A DNA stretch of 64,000 nt from positions 248,001-312,000 of the forward strand of contig JAQJVL010000290.1 of NCBI GenBank assembly GCA_035578905.1. Direction: 5' to 3'. The translations under genes and the position numbers were made by a program. Numbering within the stretch: the first letter of the stretch is position 1; each line of letters opens with the position of its first letter. Positions 11,967-25,015 of the stretch are shown here, piece by piece. Below the pieces are notes generated by a model, which worked only from the letters and a program-made list of their open reading frames with translations, had not been told where the DNA came from and did not search any database. Source of the stretch: Stictocephala bisonia (taxonomy: Eukaryota; Arthropoda; Insecta; Hemiptera; Membracidae).

Positions 11967-12480
11967 CCTGTAAAAATTAATAGTAAATAGTAAATCAACC
12001 AACACTATTTCAATGTAAAATCTTCAGTTTCATGGTGGTATTATCAGTGCTAATAATTAATTTTTCCATATGATAATATTAATTATTTCTGGGGAATGGC
12101 TTTCCATTTTATCAAGTCTCAGACTGATAAATAATTAAAAATGAGAATGTTCAATAACATGATGCCATCAGTCTGTGGCTGACATGTTTGATTGATGGCC
12201 CTGCAGACACGCGTTTTTTGGTTGATGATATATTTTCTGCATCAACCGACACTTCACGTCATTAGAAAACTGATTATTGCATGTGTTTGCAGAACAATGT
12301 AATCGAATTATTTACAATGAGAATAATCGATTAGTTCAATGTATATATATTTTAATGCAATGTTAAAACAAAAAAAAGGCTACAAATAAAACTTTAAAGC
12401 AACGTAATTGTTTGAACAATGGTTTGGTTACCAAATGACTACTGAGCATTACAGACTTTTGAAGAAACATAGAATTTTTT
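11967..12480. other. Non-coding stretch
   Basis: Nothing recognised between the Penelope element and the next inverted repeat. Confidence 0.5.
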
Positions 12481-13125
12481 TTATTATAGATCCCTGACTT
12501 TGCGGCGCTAAGTATTTGTACATTACAAAACAAATGCTAAAAAATATCTAAACACATATTCATGTTAACTGTTTAATATACTTTATAACAGTACCAACAT
12601 ATTTTAGTTTTATTTTACGTGTTAAATGTTATGTGAGCTACAACTAAAAAAAATACGGTTTTCACGCAACTTTTTGAAACTAGTGACTTTGAATTGCCAC
12701 TCGAAAAAAGTATTGAAGAGTTTTTTCTTGTTCTTCAATTGTAACTAGTACTATTATGTGTACAATGCTGAAATTTCATGATGAAATAATTAACCATTAC
12801 TACGATATTAATTGTTTTCGTAGGTGTTGTTATTTTTGCACTGAAAAGGTCTTTCTAAATCTGGTTTGTTTCTATTTATTCTATTTCTCACAAGTGAATT
12901 GGATAACACGTTGTCAATGCTAATAGAACTTAAAAGAATATTAAATAAGGAAAATAATTTAAAAATGTTTTGGATGTGTTGCGGGCTGCGTGTTATCAGG
13001 CAATGTTACAGACAACAATGGAGCACTGCGCTGCATTGTTGCTATAATGGGAAATTTAAACTATTCTGAGTCAGAGATTACAAGTTAACATCAGATGCAT
13101 AACTGATTATATGTATTTACTGTAC
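12481..13125 (+). repeat. Large inverted repeat, left arm
   Basis: Pairs with 14205-14870, reversed, over its whole length with scattered substitutions and small indels. The outer edge is GATCCCTGACTTTGCGGCGC and the inner edge runs straight into the (TG)n tract. Short frames inside are not conserved between the arms, so it is not taken as coding. Confidence 0.85.
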
Positions 13126-13538
<413 letters not shown>

Positions 13539-14204
13539 ATCACATCAAGTTTGCAATCAAGTGACGGGTAACCAAATTAATTTAATATTCTTCCCAGAAT
13601 CATTTATTATTTGTTTCAAGCAAACAACACTTTAATTTGAAATGCACATTTGAAGGAAAACTATTAAAAACAAAAATAATTGTAAGTGGGAGCGATAAAC
13701 TCAAACAACTGCTTAGTTCAATATTGAACTGCAAGTATAAAGGCTATCTGGTAATACAAGTTTAATTATTAATGACGAAAGTTATAAAAATGGATATCTG
13801 CAATCGATAAGATAAGAAGCAACGATGGTTTTTTGTACCTAAAACAATACAAAACAGGTTTGACGCTATACAAAAATGGATCCACTACAAACAGACTGTA
13901 CAACCTCCTCCACTAATCACGCTAGTCGGCGAGCCTTAACATTTTTAACTTAACTGTACATAAAAATACTTCTAAGGTTTATTATGACCATTCTTATAGT
14001 GTATTGATTTTAGTCAGTAGTTATCTTTATTTCAGTGAACAAATTATTTATGTATTCGAACATATTAAAGAAATACAAGGCGCTTAAAAAAATGTATAAA
14101 AGTTAATTATTTCAACGTGAAGTTTCAGTATACAGTATTACACCTAATAGCACTAGGCAAACTAAAGTAAGCCTTCATGCAATTTAAGTTGTATATGTAC
14201 ACAC
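13539..14204. other. Spacer of the large inverted repeat
   Basis: AT-rich. The inner part near 14195-14210 has a short (CA)5, the counterpart of the expanded (TG)n on the left. No gene seen. Confidence 0.6.
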
Positions 14205-14870
14205 ACACAGTGCAGTAAATACATAAAATCAGTTATGCATCTGATTTAAACTTGTAATCTCTGACTCAAAATAGTTTAAATTTCCCATTATAGCAACAAT
14301 GAAGCGCAGTGCTCCATTGCTGTCGGTAACAGACTGTCCATCACCCGATAACACGCAACCCGCACCACATCCAAAACATTTTTAATTATTTTCGTCATTT
14401 AATATTCTTTTAAGTTCTATTAGCATTGACAAAGTGTTATCCAATTCGCTAGTGAGAAATAGAATAAATAGAAACAAACCAGATTTAGAAATACCTTTTC
14501 AGTGCAAAAATAAACAACACCTACGAAAACAATTAATAACGTGGTAACGATTAATTATTTCATTATTAAATGTCAGTATACTACACCTAATAGTACTAGT
14601 TTCAATTGGTGAACAAGAAAAAAAAGTCCAATACTTTTTTTTTAAATGACAATTCAAAGTCACTAGTTCCAAAAAGTTGCACGGTAAACCATGTTTTTTT
14701 AGTTGTAATTGACATAACATTTAACACGTAAAATAAAAACTAAAACCTGGTGATACTGTTATAACGTAGATTATACATTTAACATGAATATGTGTCTAGA
14801 TATATTTTACCAATTGTTTTGTAATGTACAGTAGCGCCGCAAAGTCAGGGGTCTACAATAAAAAATCCGA
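14205..14870 (-). repeat. Large inverted repeat, right arm
   Basis: Reverse-complement partner of 12481-13125. The outer edge reads GCGCCGCAAAGTCAGGGGTC. The whole may be a fold-back or long-terminal-inverted-repeat DNA element; no target duplication was seen. Confidence 0.85.
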
Positions 14871-15085
14871 TAGTAGAATATACTCTATTAGTATCTCGCA
14901 GGCATTTTAATGATTTTCCCTGATTACATAAAGAATGTCAATATCTCATTCTGCGACCAAACAAATTATAGTATTTTAAATAATCTGTTACAAAAAGTTA
15001 TAAAATAAATAACTAGCAATGTAGTATTTAATTTAGAGCTCACCGTTTTGTAACAAACAACATTAAACTAAAGTTTTATAAAAAC

Positions 15086-15123
15086 TTTTAATGTTGTTTA
15101 ATATTTATTAAACAACATTAAAA
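15086..15123. repeat. Perfect 16-bp-stem hairpin
   Basis: TTTTAATGTTGTTTAA (15086-15101) pairs with 15108-15123 around a 6-nt loop. Confidence 0.75.
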
Positions 15124-15230
15124 TTATTTTTATATAGTACTTAATTATTTACATGGTCATTAACGAAATCACTATACATTAAAAAATTGTATGGTTCCAT
15201 ATAACATTAAACAGAAGAATTTTGTGAACA

Positions 15231-15309
15231 GAAAAAATGACAGAATAAAACATAAAATAGTTTCATAGAATTTCTAAGACTAGTTTATGTTTTGTTCTGT
15301 CATTTTTTC
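15231..15309. repeat. Inverted repeat with 26-bp arms
   Basis: 15231-15256 pairs with 15284-15309 with a single mismatch, separated by 27 nt. It has a MITE-like shape; no target duplication was confirmed. Confidence 0.75.
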
Positions 15310-16956
15310 CATGTAAAAAATATTTATCGATCAAAATAAATAAAATTAATAAATATTTTGGATAAATCTTCCCTGCATATAATATGCTAAGCTACAAATT
15401 TATTTAATGGGTTAAAACACATATTTAGGTTTACTTTTTTACTAAATGTCCTACACAAAACATGAATCGTTCTAAAGTTATGAAAGGTAGAACATAAGAC
15501 TTCGGTTACGTAGTTTTCGTGGAAAAAGAAGTAAGGAAAATGTCAAGAGTTGTTACATTTTCTTTGACCAGGAAAACCTTTCAACTGGTATTGATGTGAA
15601 CTATTTATGCTTATCTTCCCAACATTTTACACCACTTTCACCATTTGCTTTTTTGCGAGACATTTACACTAGTTAAACTTTATACAAACACACTTTATTA
15701 ATAGCATAATAAAGCAACATTTCAAAACCACACACAGACATTATTTTCTCATTACTTAAATCAGGTAGAGTGTAGAAAATGAAAATAATAAAAATAATAC
15801 ATAAAATCTTCATAAAGAATTTTTTTACAAAAAATACAACCACAATTCCTGACTGTCAATATAATATTTTAAACTGTATCATTATGCTGTCTTTAACAAC
15901 ATTATATGCTTAGGAAAATTCAATCAAGCTACATTTCAAACATATTAGAAATGTAAACCTAATTTGATGGTTACTTTTAAAAACAGGAAAATGAAAGATA
16001 AAATGTAGAAAAATGAATTTGATAAGTTACCTTAGTTTAGGTCCAATACGAATACAAAGTCTACGAGGAAATTGAATGAAACTAAGAATAAAATTTATTT
16101 AGAAATGTTTATTACTTTTCTATGTATATATAAAAATATGAAAATGTTTACGATTGAACAACTATTAACTGAGAAATTACAATTGTTATCAAATAAAAAT
16201 ACGCTTGATATTAATAAAATTGGAAACTCTAGTAAAGTGACATTTATTTACTAAAAACTAAATAAAGTAGGAGTAGGTTAAAAGTGACGTTTATTACATC
16301 ACAAAAACAACAGTAAAGAGAAATAAAAGAAAAAAATACTTTTGATCCTACAACATTATTTTTATACAATTATTATGTAGAAATAAATTCTTACACTTTT
16401 TTGTAACCTACAGGGTTTTTGGAAAATTTAAGTTCATTAAGATATTTGGCTTTAAAATTTTAAAATAGCCTCAATTTTTAAAAGGATTATTGTAAAAAAT
16501 GAAATTTAAATAGTACATGAACACTATGAAGGTCAACATTCATACAAATGTTCATGATTTTATCTTAAATAACTTTAGAGATATTAAGTTTGTAGCAAAA
16601 AACATATACAGACAGATAGGTGGATAATAGCGGAACCAGATAGCTGGAGTGAGATAGACGATTTGTACATAAGACATTTGTTGTTTGTTTTAATCCAAGG
16701 AATGACCTTCTGTTACTTACAGTTTGGCTGGTTACTTACGGGACACCATGTATAGCCAAAATTCACTGATACATACCTTGAAAGTAGCTTGAGATAGTGC
16801 TGGTTGTGAGACGTTCATCATACAAATTAAAAATAGGTAAAAAAGCAAAGTCAATCGATTTACTTTTGTGTAAAGTGATAAATGATACATTCTTCACTGT
16901 GTGTTTGTTTTATAAACGATAAATGGGGAGGAAATTGGCAAACCAGTGAGATAATT

Positions 16957-16970
16957 GGGGGGGGGGGGGG
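16957..16970. repeat. G14 homopolymer
   Basis: Uninterrupted run of 14 G. Confidence 0.9.
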
Positions 16971-17814
16971 TAAATATTGGTGATAACACCACTGTTAATA
17001 TTCAAAATATATCTTTGTTACATGTTAAAATATCTAGTTTTTACTTGATTGAACACGTTATGCAGTTTACAATGACATATCTAGTAGCAAAAACCAGGGC
17101 TGTAATTTAAATAAAAAGCGATATTTATCTGTGTATTTCCTCTCTCTCTCTGGTTCCATTCTTGTTTGCGTACAGTTCGTTATCTGCTTTATTCTGCTTC
17201 AATAAAATCACGCTAATTTAGTTCATTACACAGATAAATTATATCCAATTAAATCACTGATCATTTAAAAATATTTAACTATTACGATTAGACCAGTGAA
17301 TAGAGTTACAGCGTATGAGTTTATTTTATTATCATCATTTAAAATGGACAAATTTAGTACGACAGTAAAATATATTGCATTACGTTTTAGGTATAACACC
17401 AAATTGTTTTAACATTTGTTATTTAATTAAAGTCACTCCTAATTTGAAAACACATCCAGGCTATTTTAGGCAGACAATTGAAACAAAGTGATAACAACAT
17501 TTATAGAAAAATTCGATTCAACAAGTTGATTACTATTGATAAAAAATGTATTGTGGACCAAGCTCCGTGTCAGCTACATTGATGGATATGGTTCCTGGGA
17601 GCCTGCTGATTAGTATTATGGTGTTAGATCTACTTCAAGATGTTTCGACGAGATTCTTCCTGTAAGCGACCCACGTACTGTATAGGCTCTTAGCAATAGC
17701 CTGTTGTTATTGAGCAACTCCACTTGCGGCTCCTCACGCATCATTCTATCCTCAGTTTTTTAAATAACAAGACATTTTAAGGGCTGCTACTCTTTTTGGC
17801 TTTGTTTATTTCAA

Positions 17815-17870
17815 TCAAGAGGCTTTACTGACGTTACACTTTTCGAATAGATCGTCATCAGGATAACTAG
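17815..17870 (-). ncRNA. Hammerhead-ribozyme-like motif
   Basis: The minus strand has CTGATGA (complement of 17855-17861) followed by a short potential stem and GAAA (complement of 17841-17844). GTTA before and TAAC after could form stem I. This is the order of the hammerhead core carried by many Penelope-type retroelements. Stem II is poor and activity is unproven. Confidence 0.35.
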
Positions 17871-19400
17871 ATAAACTGATAATGTAGCATTCTGTTTTTT
17901 GACATACTGAGTTATGGCCGCTGAAGTAACATTGCCACAAAGTTTGCCAAAAACTGACAATCAACCCACATTAAGAAAAGAAAAAAAACAAATGATAAAA
18001 ATGCTACTTAAAACTTTCAATATAAAAATGTTATATTTACCATTTTATTTATTTATTTATTTTTTTTTTATTTTTTTTAGACATTCTATCACACTTTGAA
18101 CCCAACTAGTTTGTTGTGAATATGACCAGTCGCCCCCAATTTTAACAAGTTTTTATCACTATAATGTCTTTAAAATTAAGTTATAGGTATTGTTTTTACA
18201 GAGGGATTACAATCATTATTTTGTATAAATAACTAACATCTAACATGTAATGTTTGTTCGTTAAGGTAAGGCAGTAAGTGTGTAAGGTTGGCTGTGAGTC
18301 GTTAAGACCGAAGTAACTGCTCCGTTCCTATTGTACCTTAGACTTCGCTCTTACATTATGTTTACACTGGGAGACAATATCCTGTCCTCGTGTTGGTCTT
18401 TGAAATAAAACATGAAAAGGTCTTTTTCGTTGAACTTGGTAAACAGACTTTGTTTTAAGTCCATGTTCTCTCCTTTTGTGTATTCATTTCTTGCTCGCTA
18501 TCAAAATATTGTTACAAAAAATTCATATACTCAAAATTAATACTTATGTTACTTACACAGTTTATTGTACAAGCAGTTTACTATTTATAAAGGATATAAT
18601 TGATTGATTTATAAATAATAAAGAAGGAAGAAAGTTTAGTAATAATAATGTTATATAACCTTTCCACTTTTCATGTTATATTCAACTATCCCAAGAATCA
18701 TTTTCGGGTGCAAAGTTGGCTTCTTTTATTATGGAATGTATTGTAGCCTTAATTAAAGCTACTATTTATTTTTGATATGTTGAACAACTTAAATGAGAGA
18801 TTAAAATGAAAAATCTTCAATGATAAAAATTTTTCTTTATTTATCTTCCTATAAATTACTTCAAAACATAAAATTGGTTTCTTCTTAAAATAATAATAAA
18901 AACGAAAATAAAAATCTCTTCTTTTATTGATTCAATGGAACATAAATAAATTAAAACAACTCTTACAAAATAATAAATTAAATATCTTCAGACCAGAACC
19001 TTTTTTATTTATTTGACTTTTTTAATAAATTTCTTCAAAATTCTAAATCAAAATTCAAAATTGTAATAAATTTTCTAAATTCTTTAAAATTGTATAAATT
19101 GCTTTAAAATTCTTTAAAAATTAAAATTGTTTAAAATTGTTTAATATTGTTTAAAATTCTTTATATTGCCTCCGGGAGATCTGGAACGAAAAGAAATAAC
19201 CAGCTTTTAGTGACTTGAAACATTTTTCCTTTTACTTACAAAGTTTTAAAAACAAAACCAAGAAAATCAAAACACTCTAAAAATTTGTCACTAGAAGAGT
19301 GACTTCAAACCAGAAACAAGTTTAACCGCGCATGCTTGGTGGATCTTACCCTATCTACTAAAACCCTACTGAAAAACCTAACTAAAGAAAACTTGTAAAA
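17871..19400. other. AT-rich non-coding stretch
   Basis: At 19050-19160 TTTAAAATT-type words repeat irregularly. No gene seen. Confidence 0.5.
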
Positions 19401-19403
19401 ATT

Positions 19404-19740
19404 ACTTACGTAGCTGTCCTGGAGGTTTCAAATCCAAAAGTGACCACAACAAAGCTCGACCGGCATTCAATAACTCACTCACGCGCGAACAAAGAAAAAT
19501 TGCCGCTACGGTAAAAGTAACACCGAAACGGTAAAGTCGCCGTGTACTCGAAAGAGGATCGAACGTGGTCATACTCAGGAAGATATCGTCAAAACTGCTC
19601 GAACGCCCGCAAGCTTCGACCCACGGACACCCCCTCTTTAACTCTAGAAGCTAAACCAACCAATTAGAACCCTCTAAACCAGGACATCAGAACAGGTAAG
19701 GCTCACCAAACATGTTGCCTTCAGAAAACATGTCGCATGA
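19404..19740 (-). other. CpG-containing island with a consensus splice donor; possible first exon
   Basis: Unlike its surroundings, this stretch has normal GC and many CpGs (CGCGCG, CGGCGAC, ACCGTTTCGG). Reading the minus strand it ends in GTAAGT (complement of 19404-19409), a consensus 5' splice site. It could be the 5' exon of a host transcript or of an LTR element. No long open frame runs through it. Confidence 0.35.
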
Positions 19741-20180
19741 AATTGACAGGAAATTAATATACGTGAAAATACTGGTTATTTAGCTAATTTATATGGGAAA
19801 AAACTACTTTTATATTTGAAAGGGGAAGATTCTGAATTTTTCTCAAAACTTGGAGAATTGATATCGAAAACTTTTGGAAAACAAACCAAACTCCTAAACC
19901 TCTCAGTTCTTACAATATTTAACATTTTCTAAATACAATTTTCTAATTTAATTATAATGAAACGATTAACAATTGTTACAGTACGGAGAAATAATAAAAT
20001 AGTCTACACGGAAAACTTCATGGGTAATATTAGTTTTTTTATTGTTATTTTTATGCTATTGTTGATAGTTTTACATAAATAGCTAGATACTGTTTGTATA
20101 TTAGCCCATTACGAAGGACTTTTGAGAGTTTGATGTATAAATAAATTAAAATAAAATGATATATATACACACATATGTTA
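19741..20180. other. AT-rich non-coding stretch
   Basis: Nothing recognised. Confidence 0.5.
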
Positions 20181-20184
20181 ACAG

Positions 20185-20290
20185 TTGGCTTGGTGGTTCA
20201 GTGGTTAATGCTTCCACTATGTAGGTAAGGTTTAAGGTTAAAATTCGGAACCTAGCTGGCGGTCGGTACTTGCATCGATGAATAAAATTT
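20185..20290 (+). mobile_element. tRNA-derived SINE head
   Basis: TGGTTCAGTGGTTAATGC (A box) is followed by a diverged B box around AAAATTCGGAACC. It has the same head type as at 645-740 and 48500. Confidence 0.55.
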
Positions 20291-21479
20291 ATGCACAGGC
20301 CTACGTCCTACGTTAACTGACGATTAAAGTACAAAGATAAAAAAACACAAAAAATTATATAGTTTAGTAGTTGGTCGTAATGCTTAACCATGTGTGTGTA
20401 ATGCTGGTCAGAAAGTCAACGTGGGGACCAGAAATACACTGTCAGTTGAAAAAAGTGCAGAAGTGATTTATGCCTAAAATTTAATTAAATCGAATTAATA
20501 AATCTTATCAGTGTTCGCAAAATTTACATATTTTGATTTGATGTCACAAGTAATAAAAGATCACCTTGATAGTAGATTACTAGACAATAGTTTATTTATA
20601 TCTAAATAAAAATAACGAAACGTTTCAAAATGAAGTTTTAGCTCTCTAAAGTAGCAGGCTCTTACGTTTTATATTTATAGCTCCAGCCAGATCCCCCAGT
20701 AAATACGACTTTATGGGTTCACTCTCAATAAAACGGCTTAGACGTGATCCGGTGTAAACTCCCTCCATCTCATCTAGAATTTTATATTATAACAGTTTAA
20801 AAAGCAAAGAAAATCTTTTACAATCCCCCAAGTACAATTATTTGCTATATGAAACTTGGAATTTATGTAAGGGAAAAGCAAATTATATGGTTAAAAACTA
20901 TATGTAAATTACCTAATTATATGAAGGAAAGTGCCTCGACAGTGTATAAAACCCTTTCGTCGTGTGAAAGGACAAACCACACACAATTACACATTACCAT
21001 TTTAACTAATGTACTTACTACTTTGTAATATATTGTTATTAAATAAATAAATTATGTTTACTTGTTCATAAAATATATAATAAGATTTGACAGTATAGAA
21101 TTGTTCGCAAAAAATAATTTTTACTACTGTAAATTTTAGCGTGACACAAAAAAAAAGAACGTAAATAATGATCGTTAAAATACACTGTTTATTTGTAAAA
21201 TTTGCTTATTTCACAACACACTAGCCACGTATAGGCCTACGTTAATACATACGACTAAAGCATTTTGTATCGAAGAAGGATGGATAGTTAAATCAGTAAG
21301 ATCTAAATAAATATATTTCCTACTTTTTTCAATACACAGTTTCCAATATCAAATATTAAGATCAAATCTGTAAATATGTTTATTGTAAAACGTTTTTATT
21401 GTAAAATAATTGGTCTTGTAATGTTTCTATCCATATAAAGCAATACTATTAAGTAAACTTTGACGACATCATGTGTAAT
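20291..21479. other. AT-rich non-coding stretch
   Basis: Nothing recognised. Confidence 0.5.
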
Positions 21480-21890
21480 TTTGTAGGTAGGCGATAAGTC
21501 CTATGCTCGGTCCTCTTAATACCTATACGTCCGCTCATTAGTTTCCATCGACGTATATACTCATAGAGAAGTCTCAGGTGTCAGTTTTTTCAGTGTCCGG
21601 ATAGGGGAGAGAACTGAGCATCAGGCTTGTCAATCAGCTGAAAATCAGATCAGTATTACGTGGTTCGAATTACACTTATAACTTTAGACCCCTTAGTTGC
21701 CCTGGCTAGTGGATAATTAACTTTGTTTTGGATAATTGGCCTTTCTGAACTTTGTCGAAATCAGTTAGTAGCAGACTGCACAAGTTAACCGTACATTCTA
21801 CGCTCAAGTAATCGTTCATATTTGCCTTAAAGTACACACAAGCTGCGTGGGCGTCTCATGTCTGAATATTGAACAAGAATTCTTTGTGAT
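21480..21890 (+). mobile_element. SINE copy (GTGGTTCGAAT family)
   Basis: Shares with 31600-31990, in order, TATGCTCGGTCCTCTTAATA, GAGAGAACTGAG, ATCAGGCTTGTCAAT, AGTATTACGTGGTTCGAATT and a CCTGGCTA block. The GGTTCGAAT is B-box-like, which suggests a pol III-derived repeat. Confidence 0.7.
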
Positions 21891-22814
21891 GTTGGAATGT
21901 CACACGAGCATGTAGGACATGCTTATAGTTTGTATCTAACGTGTAGATTATAAGTGTATGTTTTTAACTGATAATTTTAAACCTTGATACGTATTGACTT
22001 GACACAAATAAAAAAGAACTATATATAATTTAAACGAATCACTAACTCATTACTTCTATAGTTGTATATAAATATACAAAACAATAATTCATAAGTAATA
22101 ATTTACTCCATCGAAACTGTGAAAAGGAAAATTTTGGTATTCAATAAAAATAAACAAATAAATCAATGAAAGAAAAGAAAACAAAAGAAATACTAAAAAA
22201 GTAAATACATACTAACACACGTATATTAGTGTTATTTACTTCAATATATTAGTATCAATACCATTGTACGTGTATACACAAACTTACAAAAAAATCTGAA
22301 TACACAAACTTACCCGATAACACTTCTTGAAATTAAATCGATTTAAATATTTTAAAATTATTATATTGATTTCCAATCATGTTTTTCCCTAAATTACCTA
22401 AACATGCCGTGTTGTAAACTGAACCCCCCACTGCATTAAGCAAAAATATAACCCCCAAAATTAAAATGCTGTCAGTATTATTAAAAGTTCTTTTTAAATG
22501 ATCTTAAAAAGAATACTTTCGGGTTAAATAACTGTTTTTAACTATTGTTATGCGATACGTAAGCTTTACCATTTTACAATACAATATCTTTAAATTAAAA
22601 AAAATAAAATATATATAAATAATTTTATATTCCTAAAATAATAGATTAGTAAGGGTTTAATGTAGATGGTTGGATCCTAATCTAATCATTGGAACTTGAT
22701 AAACATAAAAAGAAGTCACAGTAAAAAAATATTCCTTATTCATAGTAGATTCACGAGGCCTCTAAAAATTACAATAAATAAAAAATATCCTTAAACTTAT
22801 ACAGATGTTAGCCA
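21891..22814. other. AT-rich non-coding stretch
   Basis: Nothing recognised. Confidence 0.5.
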
Positions 22815-23165
22815 AACTTAACAAATTTATACGGCTAGCCACCAAAGACGTCGATGTTTGCTGGACGAAATCAGGTTGTTTATGATCCATCAATACCTGT
22901 AGGTGGTATGAACCTCCATTATAGGGAGTGGACACTGTTGAATCGGTTACGAACAGGCGTGGGTAGATGTAACTACTGGAATGGGGACTGACACTAGATC
23001 AGTCATGTTATTGAGGGGAGTCTATTCAAACAATGGATCACATAGTTACAGATTTTCTCTGTGCTCTTTTACGGAGGGATTAGCCAGCAAATATATAATC
23101 AGGGAGGCAGGTCTTAAATGGCTCGATGGATTGGACTTAGCTTTGTAACAGGCAATCACTTTAAA
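22815..23165 (+). pseudogene. Jockey-type LINE ORF2 C-terminal tail, decayed
   Basis: Across frameshifts the plus strand encodes the cysteine/histidine tail typical of insect Jockey-group ORF2: NRLRTGVG, then EWGLT, then ESIQTMDHIVTDF (the GEvQTMeHI motif), and finally LKWLDGLDLAL before a stop. This tail follows the reverse transcriptase in intact elements. Only this 3' end is present, consistent with 5' truncation during insertion. Confidence 0.7.
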
Positions 23166-24839
23166 TTTTTTATCTTATAATTGAAACTATGCTATTATCA
23201 TGACTTTTGTATCTTGATCCAAATATACATAACAGCTTTTTAAAATTAAGAAATGGCAGCTGATAACAAACCATACGATATATATATATATATATGTATA
23301 AAAGATGGGCTGATAAAACTGATCTTTGTGTTTGTGAAGAGTTTCTTGTAGATTTATTGAGAACATATATTAGTAATCTCCAGAAAAACTGAGCTGGACA
23401 TTTTAGTAGAAGAACAGTGGATAATGTAAGGGCCAAGATATCTAGTACTGAAAATAGTGCGAAACGTATTACCCTAAACAAACAAGTTTGTAATAAAATA
23501 AGGGATTTTAGTTCGTGATTGAAAAAGTCTTTTTACTAATAAAGATATTTGTAAGTGTTTTGTATAATAAGTTTGTTATTTTAAAATGAAGATATCCTAA
23601 TTTAATGATAGTTAAGAGAATATGTTTTTTTTTTAAAGTATCTGCTTAACGTTTTCAGAATTTTTCATGACTTATTTTTAACACAAGAAATATTTTAAAA
23701 TAACAATTTAGAAGTACAGGTTATATGCACTACATCATTGATATATTTTTTTATTAGCATATAATGTATTTTTACAGCAACAAAAAATATCAGATGGTGG
23801 TTTACTCACACTAAACATCCCATGAACGTCACACTAAACAATAAGTTAATGCAATATAGAAAAATTAATAGATAATATATTAAGGAGATAGTTTCCAAAA
23901 AAAACTACTATTACTATCCTCGTACTAAACGAATGTGTAAGAATAGCTTTAATGGAAAATCAGTTCCATTCTAATTGAATCCATAGGTCTGAAGGTAGTA
24001 AACATTGCTTACGGAATCAAACATTAGATTTGTACTATCTTGTTCATACTTTGTTCTAAACGGCAGTTTTACTATGTTTCCTTTGTTTCTGATAATTTTA
24101 AATAATTGTTATTTGTTTGTAGTTATTGTTAAAGTTGGATTATTAAACAGTATTAAGTTAAAGGTTATGACATTTTATGCACAGAAGATAATCCATACAT
24201 TTTATTGAAATATCTTACGTATTCAGTACTTAAACAGATTATATCTCTTTATTACTCAGAAGAATTTATTTATCATTAATTTTACTTTCCACGTTTTAGC
24301 AGAAGATCCATAAAAAGGCTTAATATTCCGCCAATTAGATGTTGCAAGTAACCATTTCCTTCAAAGCATTTATAAAATTTCTAATTCATTGTGATGGACG
24401 GCTGTTGAAATATAAATTGGTACCACATTCAACTTACATACATTCTATGTTTCTGAACGTATTTAACTGTAATTGTGTCTGAGTAACGAAGGCCTTCCTC
24501 GATGGAATGACGTGTAAGCCTGGCATAGAGGGTGGAACAGTCCCTTGTAAGCGCCTTACACCAACGTATCTGATCGGACCCCCCTCTCCCTCTCTTAGAA
24601 CCCACAACACAGACCTTAAGTAGACCTAAGTATCTTAGGCTGTTCACTATGGTCCACGGTTACTGTTAAATATATTTATACTGTACGTTCTTTAAACAAA
24701 CAAGTTCAGTTGTTATGGATGTTTGAATGGAGTATAACAAACCTAACTACGTTGTTTGTTGGATCATTATTTAAATTTCGTATGTATTTTAGTGGGATGA
24801 GGCGCCTAATTAAGACAAAGTTTCCTTACCTGCTTAGTC
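23166..24839. other. Non-coding stretch with short (TA)n
   Basis: A (TA)n run lies at about 23279-23297. A moderately GC-rich block at 24480-24660 has no recognisable coding content. Confidence 0.5.
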
Positions 24840-25015
24840 AAGACACTTTTTGTTTTTAGGCTCGTTGGACCACCGGCTTAACGTTACTTCCAAACCACGG
24901 GAGCGGCACAAGGGTAGAAATCTGTTATGGCCACATCGGAAATCGAACCTAGACCGACTGCGTGGCAAGCCACACCGCCTTAGCCTCTTAGCTACGTCCA
25001 CTCCATTATTAAAAT
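24840..25015 (-). mobile_element. tRNA-derived SINE with shared core
   Basis: The minus strand carries a pol III A box (GTAGCTAAGAGGC), a B box (GGTTCGATTTCC) and then GTGGTTTGGAAGTAACGTTA. The last block matches GTGGTTCGGAAGTCACCCTT in the 5S-type SINE at 39.1 kb, so two different pol III heads share a body. Confidence 0.65.

Larger units (their letters stand above)
14871..16950. other. AT-rich stretch with two fold-back hairpins
   Basis: Apart from the hairpins at 15086 and 15231, no gene or known repeat was seen. Confidence 0.5.

Noticed and set aside
14840..14870. hAT transposon end (CAGGGGTC)
   Set aside because: The motif faces outward from the inverted repeat and no 8-bp duplication or partner end was found.
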